Source: Rhinopithecus roxellana
Lineage: Eukaryota > Chordata > Mammalia > Primates > Cercopithecidae
NCBI RefSeq assembly: GCF_007565055.1
Contig: NC_044556.1
Span: 130,733,808-130,797,807, forward strand
Direction of reading: 5' to 3'
DNA length: 64,000 bases
A model generated the notes under the pieces. The model saw nothing but the letters and a program-made list of their open reading frames with translations, searched no databases and was not told the DNA's origin. The position numbers and the translations under genes were made by a program. Position 1 is the first letter of the stretch, and each line of letters starts with the position of its first letter. Of this stretch, positions 10,016 through 21,662 are shown one piece after another.

Positions 10016-12890
10016 AATATGCTCCCTTTTTTCTGAACTTTTTAGTGTATTGGTAATATTGTGAGTTTTACCATTTCATCATTCTCATTTTCTTTGTGGT
10101 GCTAACATATTTTTCAAAGAGATAATCAATTCTTTGGAGTAGAAATTTAAGAGACAGTAGGAAAAAAGAAAAAACAAAAGACTCCCGAGTTTAACTGGCT
10201 GTAGTCTTATAAGTTATCATTAATGGATTTACAGTAGAACTTAACTTTTCTTCTCCTGGTTCATTATCTCTTTCATCATTCTGTCCTGCCTCCCAATTTA
10301 GTGAATTTTGATTTAGTATTTGTTGTCTTATTTAATATCTGCATTTGTTGGTAATATAGACATACCCTCATGGTATGAGACCAATGAGGCAATAATGATG
10401 CGTATTTCCAAAAAAATGCAACCTAGGCATGTAAGAGATATTTTCTGTACAGATTGGTGCTAATGGGAAGGACTGAAATTAACGTTAGCAAGAATGAAGA
10501 TAGTTTTGGCAAATCACATTACTTTTCTCATGCACACAGTGTATTTCAATGTCATTAAGGAAAGAAATGTTAAATCTGGTACATAATAAACATGCAGTAG
10601 ACATTATTTGGGTATGTTTGATTATCAAATATAATTCTAGGTAGTAATAAACTTTTGTGCTTCTAGCCCAGGTTTGAGATGTAAACTAAAGGGAAGAAAT
10701 ATAATTTCAAAAAGTATTTTAGAAGAAATTGTCATCACAGCCATAAGTGAGTTATTGTAAAGTATTTCTAACATTTAAAAAAAAAAACCTTTTGTGAAAT
10801 TGTAATTGAAAATAAATTGTGAGTAAGTTCAGAGTTCTGGTGACTTAAAACTAAGAAAATGTATTTGTTCTGGAGAGGAGAAATGATTTCAGGGAGAAAA
10901 AGTACAAATGAAAATCAACAATAAGTACATTTTCATTTTGTATCCGTAACTTAGCATCTATTTTTTATGCCTTATATTTCTTACATTTGGAGTGAAATAG
11001 TGAAACAGTGATCTATAAATGTTTTGATTATTTTTGCTTCCTAACTCCATTTAACAAAAGTTTTATTCATATCCTGGCTTAATGTAGGTATTGTTATCAG
11101 ATAAGTACATTTGTCCCATATATGGTGACCAGAGTCATGATGCTACATAAAGCTTCTGATGGTGAAGCTATAAAGACATGCTCAGATCAAAAGACAAAAA
11201 GTAAATTCTGAAGGACATGCTCTTTTTCTTTCTTTTCTCGCTCTCTCCATTTCTTACTTGACCAAGTTCTTGTTAGAGCTTACAAATGGCTATTTGGATT
11301 TAAAAGGGGGAGGGGAATCCTACTAATTGAGTTCTAGACAAGTTCTGTTTGTTACTTTTCAATAAGAAGGAAGTTTTTATATCTTTGTAGTAAACTTTCC
11401 AGCTTAAAAGCAATATAATCAGAAGAATTTGAACAATGAGTAAAAGCTCCCACTCACTGCCTTCAAAATAAAACCGTCATAGTAAGAAGCTGAGTTTAGA
11501 TATCATAGGCATAACTATTAGAAAATAATTGAAATTTTGTTCATTAAAATGGTAACAGGAATTGCTGTTTTCAAGCAAGAATAAACTGTTGAAGGGTGGA
11601 TCTGTTAAGTAATTTTGATAGTGTAGGAATTTTAAAAATACATAAACTGGTGATTCTTAGTGCATTCTCTTTTCTTGCAGGATTCCTATAGCATGGGTAA
11701 AATAGTTTATTCTAACAATGTCTAAAGTAGCAAAAAAAAGTAAATTTTAAATAATATGAAATGAAATAAATTCCTAGAACATGCAGGTGAAAGAACATTG
11801 TGAAGCTGTTAAAATTATGATTTTAAAGAGTATATAATATGGGAAAGTATACCTCACATAATATTACATAAAAGGGTATTTTACATCAGATTATTACCCT
11901 GATTCTGTACAGTACATATACATGCATATGTATTAATAGAAAAATATATCAATATAGTGGCTGAGATTGTCATGAGGATTAGGAGCACTGATGTTTTTAT
12001 AGGAATGAAGGTTTATTACTCTTATCATAAGAAACTTTTTAAACAAATTTTCTTTTAAACTGAATGAGTAGAGGTTTGACCTAAAACTAAGATTTACTAT
12101 AGAGGGTTTTTTTTGTTATTTTTTTTTTTAAAGTTTGAGTGCTGTGTAAACTGTAGAGACTATATATTATGTCCTGTTCATAGCTTTCTAGGAGGATTTG
12201 CCACATTCATAGATGATTTGTAGGTTTCTGAACTTCATGTGCCAGAAATAAATGGTCAGAATCGATGCTTCTATAGGAGACCCTCAAGTTCCATTATGAC
12301 ATTTATTTCTACTATAATCTTTTGCAGAATGCCATGTGAGTGGCATTTAGATTGAAAACATGAGTACAATTACATTTATGTAATTCTCTGTGACTGTGAG
12401 AAGGATTTTTGTGAGGAGGATTTTACACAATGAAATGATAATCATCAGCTCTTGCATTCTGCAGGATTTAGGAATGCCACCCTTTACCAAAGTTAAGTAG
12501 AAAATATTAAGGGTAGGGCTAGTGAGTCTGAGGAGCACATAAGCTTTGCTACAAGGGCCAAAGGCTTCTTGTCCCACTGAATCTATTCTAACACCATAGA
12601 CATGTCATACTCCTTGCTTTTAGTAACAAGAGCCAGAGCCATTCATTTCTCAGTATCCTTAAGGCTTTTAACTGTTACTGTTCATAGTGATTCTCTGAAT
12701 CTTGCTCAAAGAAAAGAACTTTATTTCCCTTATGTGAATAAAAATTCTATGACTAAATATTTCAGTAAGCTCAGGAAAGCGACACTTTACTCTAACATTT
12801 AATAAGTTTAGTGAACTGTAGTCTACTTGGACTAATTTGTTCCAGGCTTCCTGGAATAGAAAGAATTACTGTTGTATCTCTCTCTCTGTC
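10016..12890. other. Intron, no repeat or gene recognised
   Basis: About 2.9 kb of AT-rich sequence without a repeat I can name. No exon-like stretch with splice signals and coding bias stands out. As the longest early repeat-poor stretch it is a reasonable place to look for conserved regulatory sequence. Confidence 0.5.
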
Positions 12891-12895
12891 TCTCT

Positions 12896-13195
12896 CTCTT
12901 TTTTTGGAGATGGAGTCTTGCTGTGTCACCCAGGCTGGAGTGCCAGTGGCGTGATCTCAGCTCACTGCAACCTATGCCTCCTGGGTTCAAGTTATTTTCC
13001 TGCATCAGCCTCCCAAGTAGCTGGGACTACAGGTGCATGCCACCACGCACGGCTAATTTTTGTATTTTTAGTAGCGATGGGGTTTTGCCATGTTGGCCAG
13101 GCTAGTCTTGAACTCCTGATCTCCTGACCTCATGATCCGCCCGCCTCGACCTGCTGAAGTGCTGGGATTATAGGCATGAGCCACTGCGCCCGGCC
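12896..13195 (-). mobile_element. Alu, antisense (AluS-like)
   Basis: Preceded by a TC-rich run (12876-12900). Full antisense Alu from GGAGATGGAGTCTTGC to GCGCCCGGCC. Confidence 0.92.
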
Positions 13196-14375
13196 ATCAT
13201 CTTCTCTTAGAGATTTTAGCATTCTGAAGCAGTGTTTATTTAAGGTAAATGAACCAGTTTAAGCATCTTAAGAAAAATACAGAGCATCTCCAGGGTCTTT
13301 AACATTTTACATCCAGTTTTAGAAGCAATTCATAGTTCATCTGGGAACCTCTGGTTAAGAATGCCAGTTTTAGGGGTGTCTTTGTATCTTTATTTTTGGG
13401 TCTTGGGAACTCTTTGCATAATTTTTGTCCTTTTGTAAATTAGAATTCCCACCCTTTTGCGTCCTAGAAACTGTATTAATTAATGGCTTATATTTTAATA
13501 CTAGCTTTCCTCAATTTGATGCTTTTAAAACATTAAACAAAAGGTCTAGTTTTCTCATCAGAGAGTCAGTGAGGTACTAAAATGCATTTTCAGGGTTAAA
13601 CTTGGAAAGTGTGGGGTTGCAGCCCTGCATACACAGAGTATGTCCTTCTGTCTTGCAAAGGAACAGATCATTAGCTTGAGCTTGACAAAGCAAAAATAGG
13701 ATTAAGTGCCCCCTACTCTCAAATTAAGGGCAATCTTGATTGGAATAATTACGATTTTTCCTAAAACTTACTGAATAAGAAGTATATGCTAACTCAAGCC
13801 CCTTGGAGGAACCTAGGAGCCAAGTACTCTATAAAAGAGGCCAGTGACCTTGGCATAAGAGAAAAATGAGAGGTAAAAGATGTTGAGATGAAATGAGTGT
13901 TATTATGATAGCTAAATCACCTGAAGAGCATTTCATTTATACTAAGGAATTTACTCCTTGCATTTAGCTGTAGATTGTAAAATAAAGTTGCCTAACTAAG
14001 GTTTTACTATCTCAACTCCCCTAAACACATGTTGTGTTTCACTTGGTTAACAGATATCCTAAATGTAGGTAGAAATTAATTCACCTCCATGTACTACTTT
14101 AGGTTATAGAAATGCTTATTGGTTGGGTTCTTTCACTGCAAGCAACTGAAGTTGGATGACAAAGTAAAATGGGCATTTATTGAAGGATGTTATGGTGGCA
14201 CATAGAATTGTACGAACAGAATATTCAGATCAATTCAAAAGAAAAAAGTAGGTCAATGTTGGTGCTCCCAGCAGTGCAGTGCATGAACTTGTTTGTGGAA
14301 TAATGTTTCTCAAATTGTCTATAGCCAAGAACATCTCTATCTGTTGTTTTTTTAACTCAATATTTTTTCCTTTTT
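13196..14375. other. Intron, nothing recognised
   Basis: About 1.2 kb with no named repeat, RNA gene or coding signal that I can support. Confidence 0.45.
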
Positions 14376-15252
14376 TAAAAAAATTATTTTTAATTTTTGT
14401 AGGCACATGGTAGGTGTACATATAGGGTACATGAGATGCTTTCATACGGGGATCCAATGCATAGTAATCACATCATGGAGAATGAGGTATCCATCCCTTC
14501 AAGCATTTATCCTGTGTGTTACAAACAATCCAATTAAACTGTTTTATTTTAAAATGCACAATTAAATGATTATTGACTACAGTTACCGTGTTGTGCTATC
14601 AAATAGTAGGTCTTATTCATTATTTCTGGTGGCTTTTTTTGTTTTTGTTTTTTGTATCAGTTAACCATCCCCACCACCCCCTAACCTCCCCACTACCCTT
14701 CCCAGCCTTTGGTAACCATCCTTCTTCCTCGCGCGCTCTCTCTCTCTGTGAGTTCATTTGTTTCCATTTTTAGATCCCACAAATAAGTGAGAACCTGCAA
14801 TATTTGTGTTTCTGTGCCTGGCTTATTTTGTGTAACATAATGATCTCCAGTTCCATCCATGTTGTTGCAAATGACAGGATCGTATTCTTTTTTATGGCTA
14901 AATAGTACTCCATTGTGTATATGTACTACATTTTCTTTCTCCATTCATCTGTCAATGGACGTTTAGGTTGTTTCCAAGTCTTGGCTATTGCGAACGGCTG
15001 CAACAAACATGGGAGTGCACATACCTTTTCGATATGCTGATTTCCTTTCTTTTGGGTATACCCAGCAGTGGGATTGCTGGGTCATATGGTAACTCTACTT
15101 TTAATTTTTTTGAGGAACCTCCAAACTGTTCTCCATAGTGGTTGTACTAATTTACTTTCCCATCAACAGTGTATGAGGGTTCCCCTTTTTCCACATCCTT
15201 GCCAGCATTTGTTATTGCCTATCTTTTGGATATAAGCCCTTTATATCCAAAA
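14376..15252 (-). repeat. L1 (L1PB/L1MA-like) 3' end, antisense
   Basis: Antisense L1 3' UTR and ORF2 end: GGCACATGGTAGGTGTACATA near the start, then ACCCAGCAGTGGGATTGCTGGG at about 15060 and CACATCCTTGCCAGCATTTG at about 15193. It ends at a perfect 12-bp hairpin (15224-15252). Confidence 0.85.
15224..15252. repeat. Perfect hairpin, 12-bp stem and 5-nt loop
   Basis: TTTTGGATATAA (15224-15235), loop GCCCT, TTATATCCAAAA (15241-15252). It sits where the L1 alignment is disturbed, as if the left arm was copied in inverse. Confidence 0.9.
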
Positions 15253-15487
15253 ACTGAGGTGAGTCAGTATTTTTTTTCTTACATAATTATTTTGGTTTTG
15301 AGCTTATTACTATATTTATATATAAATACTGGTTAATTTTGATAGTTTTATTATTTCATTGGTCATCATATCTCCGTAGTCGTCTTTGACATAGCCTTTT
15401 GCTTCAGTGCTCAGCTACCTTCCTGTATTTTGTCTTATATTTTTGTCTTCTGAAAATTTCCCTTTCAGTTACACATTTAAAGAGATG

Positions 15488-15844
15488 ATGTTTTAGTTTG
15501 GGCTGCTACAGCAGATTATCATAGACTGGTTGGCTTAAACAGCAGACAGTTATTTTTCATGGTTCTGGAGTCTGAAAGTGTAAGATCAGAGTGCCAGCAT
15601 GGTTGGGTTCTGGTGAGGGCTTCCTGATTATGTCCTCACATGCCATTTCCTTGATTTCTGCATGCGGAGAAAGATCTTATATGTTTTTCTCTTTTTAATT
15701 TCATCATAAGGGCTCTATCCCCATGGGTTCATCCAAACCTCAATAGCTCCTAAAGGCCCCACCTCCAAATCCCATCATATTGGGGATTAAGTCTTCAACA
15801 TATGAAGGGAGGCTGGGGAGACATACAAACATTTAGTCTACAGC
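15488..15844 (-). repeat. MLT1-type MaLR LTR, antisense
   Basis: Reads TTTTAGTTTGGGCTGCTACA, then ATGGTTCTGGAGTCTGAAAG, CCCCACCTCCAAATCCCATC and GGGGATTAAGTCTTCAACAT in the order of an antisense MLT1 LTR. Non-coding remnant of an ERVL-MaLR element. Confidence 0.75.
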
Positions 15845-16015
15845 AGATGGTTTTTACATTTTATCCAGCATTTTTAGATGTTCTATGCTATGAAGGTTGC
15901 TCAGAATATCTGATTTACTTTGTTTCCAGAAATGAAAGTCTCAGTCTTTTCAACCTCAACTAAAAATAACTTTGTTTAAAAATGCACCAGATTATGTTAC
16001 TCCCCTGCTTACTGT
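15845..16015 (+). repeat. L2 fossil, sense, left part
   Basis: L2-like sequence ending GCACCAGATTATGTTACTCC and CCTGCTTACTG. It resumes after the L1 at 16906, so the L1 interrupts the L2. Confidence 0.6.
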
Positions 16016-16905
16016 CTTTTTATTATTATTATTATTATTATTATAATACTTTAAGTTCTAGGGTACATGTGCATAACGTGCAGATTTGTTACATATGTAT
16101 ACTTGTGCCATGTTGGTGTGCTGCACCCATCAACTCGTCAGCACCCATCAACTCGTCATTTACATCAGGTATAACTCCCAATGCAATCCCTCCCCCCTCC
16201 CCCCTCCCCATGATAGGCCCCGGTGTGTGATGTTCCCCTTCCCAAGTCCAAGTGATCTCATTGTTCAGTTCCCACCTATGAGTGAGAACATGCGGTGTTT
16301 GGTTTTCTGTTCTTGCGATAGTTTGCTGAGAATGATGGTTTCCAGCTGCATCCATGTCCCTACAAAGGACACAAACTCATCCTTTTTTATGGCTGCATAG
16401 TATTCCATGGTGTATATGTGCCACATTTTCTTAATCCAGTCTGTCACTGATGGACATTTGGGTTGATTCTAAGTCTTTGCTATTGTGAATAGTGCTGCAA
16501 TAAACATACATATGCATGTGTCTTTATAGCAGCATGATTTATAATCCTTTGGGTATATACCCAGTAATGGGATGGCTGGGTCATATAGTACTTCTAGTTC
16601 TAGATCCTTGAGGAATCGCCATACTGTTTTCCATAATGGTTGAACTAGTTTGCAATCCCACCAACAGTGTAAAAGTGTTCCTATTTCTCCACATCCTCTC
16701 CAGCACCTGTTGTTTCCTGACTTTTTAATGATTGCCATTCTAACTGGTGTGAGATGGTATCTCACTGTGGTTTTGATTTGCATTTCTCTGATGGCCAGTG
16801 ATGGTGAGCATTTTTTCATGTGTCTGTTGGCTGTATGAATGTCTTCTTTTGAGAAGTGTCTGTTCATATCCTTTGCCCACTTTTTGATGGGGTTGTTTTT
16901 TTCTT
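16016..16905 (-). mobile_element. Young L1, 5'-truncated, antisense
   Basis: About 890 bp of antisense L1. A (TTA)n tail at 16016-16044 precedes the 3' UTR with the 18-bp tandem duplication (about 16123-16158). The ORF2 C-terminal frame is open on the - strand (16930 to 16469, 153 codons, with motifs such as HLTPVRMAIIKKSGNNRCWR). ORF2 is the L1 endonuclease/reverse transcriptase; only its last part is here. No TSD is found. Confidence 0.93.
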
Positions 16906-16930
16906 GTGAAGTGTTACATGGCCCCTTCAT
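16650..16930 (-). pseudogene. L1 ORF2 C-terminal remnant
   Basis: Open on the - strand from 16930 down to 16469, with the C-terminal L1 ORF2 words NTSQEKNNPIKKWAKDMNRH and GCGEIGTLLHCWWDC. Only the C-terminal end of the L1 reverse transcriptase protein is present; without the endonuclease and catalytic domains it is inert. Confidence 0.85.
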
Positions 16931-17345
16931 CTGGCCATCCCTCTCTCTTCAGCCTCATTTTACATTACTTTCTCTTTCATTTGGTATTGTTAATCACTAT
17001 TGGTTTTCTTTCCCAAGTCAGCCTTGCTCTCAACTCCTGCTTAATGTTATTTTTCCTGCCCTGCATCCCTCAGCTCCTTCTTTATATCTCAACTGAAGTG
17101 TTCCTTCCTCAGGAAGACTTTCTGGATCTTTTTGTAATGGGTTAGTGCCTGTCGATGTGCTCCCCTAGCATTCTGTGCCTTCCTATTTATTACATACATT
17201 GATGTTCTTCTAATTACTTATTTACGTCTGTTTTTTCTCAAAGCACAGGGAACGTGTTTGCCTTCTTCATCACTGTATCCTTAGTTAATATCATGGTGCC
17301 TGGCTTATAGTAGACATTTTAAAAATATTTGCTGTTGAATATATA
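16906..17345 (+). repeat. L2 fossil, sense, right part
   Basis: Continues the L2 of 15845-16015: ACATGGCCCCTTCATCTGGCC, CAGCCTCATTTTAC and, at the 3' end, CACTGTATCCTTAG...GTGCCTGGC...TAGTAGACATTTT. No coding capacity. Confidence 0.7.
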
Positions 17346-18631
17346 ACATTGATATTTAAGATTCATTATTAGCCTATCTTATGAATTAAGTAGCTCAGGT
17401 AATGGTATTATAATTAATTAAATCATTCTCTTGATTAAGTTTGTATTTTTTTTTTAAATTTGTCTTTAGGCCCTACACATTTTGAATTAATCTGTTTTTA
17501 TATGAAATAATTTTAAACTTACAGAAAAGTTGCAAGAATATTACAGAAGGAGTTCATATATACTCTTTACCCAGCTTTCCTTAATGTTAAAATGTGCTCA
17601 ACCATAGTGCAGTTGCCAAAACCAGGAAGTTAACATGTTGGTATGATATTACTGACTAAACTACAGACCTTATTAAAGTTTTACCAGATTTTTTTCTTCA
17701 CATCCTTCTTGGTGCCAGGATCCAATTCAGGATCTCACTTTGCATTTGATTGTTGTGACTCTTCAGTATCCTTCACTCTGTGACACTTCCTTAGTCATTA
17801 CTTTAATACTTTGATGAGTATTGTACTTTGATAATTGATTTGTACAGCATCTAAGTTTATTTCTGCCTGATGTTTTCTCATGTTTGGATTCAGGTTGTAC
17901 CTTTTTATCAAGCATACCAGAGAAGTGATGTGTCCTTCATAGTGCATTATTTCAGGGAGTACCTGTAGTTGCTATGTCTTACTTTATTGGTAGTATTAAC
18001 CTTGATTACTTGTTTAAAGTGGAGTCTGCCAAGTTTCTCCATGGTAAAGTTACTGTTTCTCCCTTTGGATGGATAAATATCTTCTTGTTCCTCAAACTTT
18101 GACCCATTGATTTTTCTTATCTATGGATGGATCCTGCTCACAAGAGTTACTACTGTGGTATTTGCCTAGTGGTGATTTTGTATTTTTCTCATTCCTTCTA
18201 CATTTACTAATTAGAATTATTCTATAAGGAAGAGTTGTTCTTTCTCACACATTTATTCGGTTATTTATTTATTTATATCAACATGGACCTTTGAATATGT
18301 GCTTTATTCTATGGGTTATAATCTAGTACTGTTACTGTCATTTATTTTATTGCATTGGTCATTGGGAGCTTCTTCAAGTTGGCAGAATTTAATTTATGTC
18401 ATTTTGACCTGCCACCATTCTTTTGCGAAAGTTTCTTATTTTCTGGTATCATAAGGTATTCTAGGCTCACCTTGTATTTTCCTTGACCCAGCCCTGGAAA
18501 TCAACTTCTTCTCCTAAGACCCCTGACTCCTTTTTTTGGAGAATGGTATTTAGGAACCAAGATCTGAGTGCTAGACTTATTGTTACTAGAGCATTATTGC
18601 TGCTAGATTCTACTAGCAGAGGAGCTAAGAA

Positions 18632-18667
<36 letters not shown>

Positions 18668-18698
18668 CTGTCTTTGTGTATGAACTTTGTATACGCAC
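17346..18698. repeat. Probable ancient L1M-type sequence
   Basis: Words such as ACAGAAAAGTTGCAAGAAT and TTTACCCAGCTTTCCTTAATG near 17520-17585 recall an ancient L1 end region. The rest to 18630 reads as the same decayed unit. The family is uncertain. Confidence 0.4.
18634..18672. repeat. (TG)n microsatellite, interrupted
   Basis: TG run interrupted by TT and TC steps, ending beside the MaLR LTR. Confidence 0.92.
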
Positions 18699-19065
18699 TG
18701 ATAGGGTTTGGCTCTGTGTTCCCACTCAAATCCCTTCTTGTAGCTCCCATAAATCCACTTGTTATGGAAGGGACCTGGTGGGAGATGATTGAATCATGAG
18801 GGCAGGTCTTTCCCATGCTGTTCTCATGATAGCGAATGGGTCCCATGAGATCTGATGGTTTTAAACATGAGAGTTTTTCTGCACAAGCTCTCTCTTTGCC
18901 TGCTGCCATCCAGGTGAGATGTGACTTGCTCCTCCTTGCCTTCCGCCATGATTGTGAGGCCTCCTCAGCCATGTGGAACTGTAAATCCAATAAACCACTT
19001 TCTTTTGTAAATTGCCCAGTTTTGGGTATGTCTTTATCAGCATCATGAAAACTCACTAATTCATA
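18699..19065 (+). repeat. MaLR solo LTR (MST/THE1-like), sense
   Basis: Begins TGATAGGGTTTGGCTCTGTG, contains TGAATCATGAGGGCAGGTC, GAGATCTGATGGTTTTA and CATGTGGAACTGTAAATCC with AATAAACC near 18990, and ends GGGTATGTCTTTATCAGCA...ATTCATA. A solo LTR of about 367 bp. As an LTR it carries an old retroviral-type promoter and poly(A) signal; no internal genes are present. Confidence 0.85.
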
Positions 19066-20564
19066 CATGTGTCTGTATTTCTATATCTATTTGCATATAT
19101 ATTAACAACCATGAGTTCACACTGTTACCTCTGATTTTACTCTATCACTCTAGCATACAAATTTTATTGTAGCACCCCAGGTTTTCTGGCTCCCCAAGGT
19201 ACAGTTCCCCAGTACCCTTTCTCCTATTGTGTACCTGAAATTTACCTGATACTCCTTGTATCAAGAGATACAGACTAGTAAATAGTCAATTATTTAAGGT
19301 GTTGAATACGCTAAGGGTTATGTTGGTCAATAATGTCTCTGAGAAGGGTTATTTAAGAGGGTAAGTGTCAGATGACTAGGGAGAAAATGTGACTATGAAT
19401 GTTAGGATTTGGGAAAAGAGATGGTTTGGGGATACTTAGGGAAAAATATGTTCAGACAGGAGAATAAACATCATGTATTTACTGTCCAGAGATAAGGAAA
19501 GTATGGCCGCTCCCAGGAACTGAAAATCGCTCAGGATAGTTATATAGGTTGAGATATAGGGTGAATTAAAGCTGAAGAGACGTAGTACTGACTCTTGTAA
19601 GACTTTATAAACTATGTTGCAGGGTATGAACATTATCCTGAGAACAACAGAGAGTTATTATTTTAAGCTAAATAATTATATTCCCTTTCCTTTCACAATA
19701 GAAAACCATTTTTAGCATAACTCTTTGTTATTAGATTTATAAATGTAAAATTGTACTCATACTTATTTGTATCTCATGTAATGCTACAAAGGTTTTGACA
19801 TAACATTTTCTTTGAAGGAGAGTCCCAAGGAAAGGAATTTAGTCATTCTCATGAGTCAGTGAATGTGTGTCATTGAAATACTAAGGATTACTTTTTCCCT
19901 TTTCTAAGATGCCATGTTTTTTTTTTCCCTTTTTCCCTCCATGTTTTGCTTTAAGAACAATGCAGCTATAAAGTATGTTTCAGTTGCTTAGATGATACAT
20001 TTGTCTATATGTAATTAAGAGCCAAAACTGTGATTTTACATTAGAAATGAATTAAGGTTTATTAATTGAATGTGTACTCTTTTCCTCAAGAAAATAGAGA
20101 TTTTACCACCTGTCCAAATCTTCTATTTAAATATATAATCACTAAACTTTTTTTAAAAATTGCGTTTTTATAGTCAGTTGTTTCCTTAATTTCATTGTTT
20201 TATATGCTTTTCCTTTGTTCTGTCATCTTAGTATGATTCTGTGATGTATTTTGTCAGTTTTCTTTTAGTCATTGGAAGAGTCTCTTTATCAGACAAACAA
20301 GTGGCTGCATTTCTGGTCTAATTTGAAGAATATTGAAATGTCCCAGAATATAGAGGAAGAGAGAAGTATATAAAACCCTGGCTCTGAGGGAATTTGAGCT
20401 AAGAACTTAATTTTCTTTAGTTGGTTATGTTGCTGTGAAATCAGAATAAAAGAACATTGCAGGAATTTTACAACAAAGATGCAGTTTATGGATATTAAAG
20501 AATTAACAAAGGATAACCCGTATCTGGATTTTTAAAATACTTTTTTTTTTTTTTTTAAAGAAAT
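19066..20564. other. Intron, mostly unrecognised; possible ancient repeat 19290-19660
   Basis: 19290-19660 has words common to an ancient, unnamed (L2/CR1-like) repeat, such as TTATAAACTATGTTGCAGGGTATG. The remainder to 20564 shows nothing I can support. Confidence 0.35.
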
Positions 20565-20907
20565 CTGTCTTTCCTATCTTTTTTTTTTTTTTTTTTTTGA
20601 GACTGAGTCTCGCTCTGTCGCCCAGGCTGGAGTGAAGTGGCATGCTTTCGGCTCACTGCAAGCTCCGCCTCCCAGGTTCCTGCCATTCTTCTGCCTCAGC
20701 CTCCTGGGTAGCTGGGACTACAGGCGCCCACCACCACACCCGGCTAATTTGTGTGTGTGTGTGTCTGTGTTTTTAGTAGAGATGGGGTTTCACCGTGTTG
20801 GCCAGGATGGTCTCGATCTCCTGACCTCGTGATCCGCCCACCTCGGCCTCCCAAAGTGCTGGGATTACAGGTGTGAGCCACTGCTCCCGGCCTGTCTTTC
20901 TTATCTT
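20565..20907 (-). mobile_element. Alu (AluY-like), antisense, with 16-bp TSD
   Basis: Antisense Alu 20581-20891 with low divergence. Flanked by CTGTCTTTCCTATCTT (20565-20580) and CTGTCTTTCTTATCTT (20892-20907), one mismatch. A short TG run lies at its middle A-rich linker. Confidence 0.92.
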
Positions 20908-20960
20908 TTTATATCTGACCAGAATATTGATGTTCATCATACATTCTCTCTTTAGCTATA

Positions 20961-21351
20961 TGTCTTAGTCCATCCTTTCTGCTATAACAAAATACTTTAG
21001 TCTGAGTAATATATAAATATAATAGAAATTTATTTCTCATGGTTCTGGAGGCTGGGAAGTCCAGGATCAAGGAGCCAGCAGACCTAGTGCCTGATAAGGG
21101 CTTGCTTTCTGCATAAGGGCTTGCTTTCTGCTTTCAAGATGGCGTCTTGTTGCTGTGTCCTCTGGAGGGGTCCAACACTAGGTCCTTACATGGCAGAAAG
21201 GATGAAAGGGACTAGGGAGATTTCTTCAGCCTCTTTGATAAGGTCACTAATCCCATTCACCTAAACACCTTTTAAAGCTGCATGTCTAAATACCATGGCA
21301 TGGGTGATTAAGTTTTATCATTAATTTGGGGGGACACATTCAGACCACAAC
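20961..21351 (-). repeat. MLT1-type MaLR LTR, antisense
   Basis: TGTCTTAGTCCATCCTTTCTG at the left, ATGGTTCTGGAGGCTGGGAA in the middle, and GGGGGACACATTCAGACCAC at the right. It contains a 19-bp tandem duplication ATAAGGGCTTGCTTTCTGC at 21094-21112 and 21113-21131. Confidence 0.82.
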
Positions 21352-21504
21352 ATTACATATATGCTTGGCACTTTGGAGACAAATGAGATGGTTACCTAAC
21401 TATCATTCTTTGAAAGCTTTTTCCCTGGCGTAAGTCACCAGAGTAATTAAGACTCTTACAGTTCATTGTTTTACTCATCTTTGCAACAGTGAGACTGAGA
21501 AGTC

Positions 21505-21662
21505 AGGGCCGAGCACCGTGGCTCCCACCTGTAATCCCAGCACTTTGGGAGGCTGAGGCAGGGGGATCCGTTGAGCCCAGGAGTTTGAGACCAGACTGGG
21601 CAACAAAGCAAGACCCTGTCTCTATATCAAACTGGAGAAAAAAAAAAAAAAAAAGAAAAAAA
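21505..21662 (+). mobile_element. Alu left-monomer type (FLAM-like), sense
   Basis: A single Alu arm from GGGCCGAGCACCGTGGCTC to CAAGACCCTGTCTC, followed by an A-rich tail. No right arm is present. Confidence 0.8.

Noticed and set aside
16469..16930. 153-codon open frame on the - strand
   Set aside because: It is the C-terminal end of L1 ORF2 in a 5'-truncated L1, not a host gene.
21094..21131. 19-bp tandem duplication in MLT1
   Set aside because: Small slippage event in a decayed LTR; recorded in the feature only.
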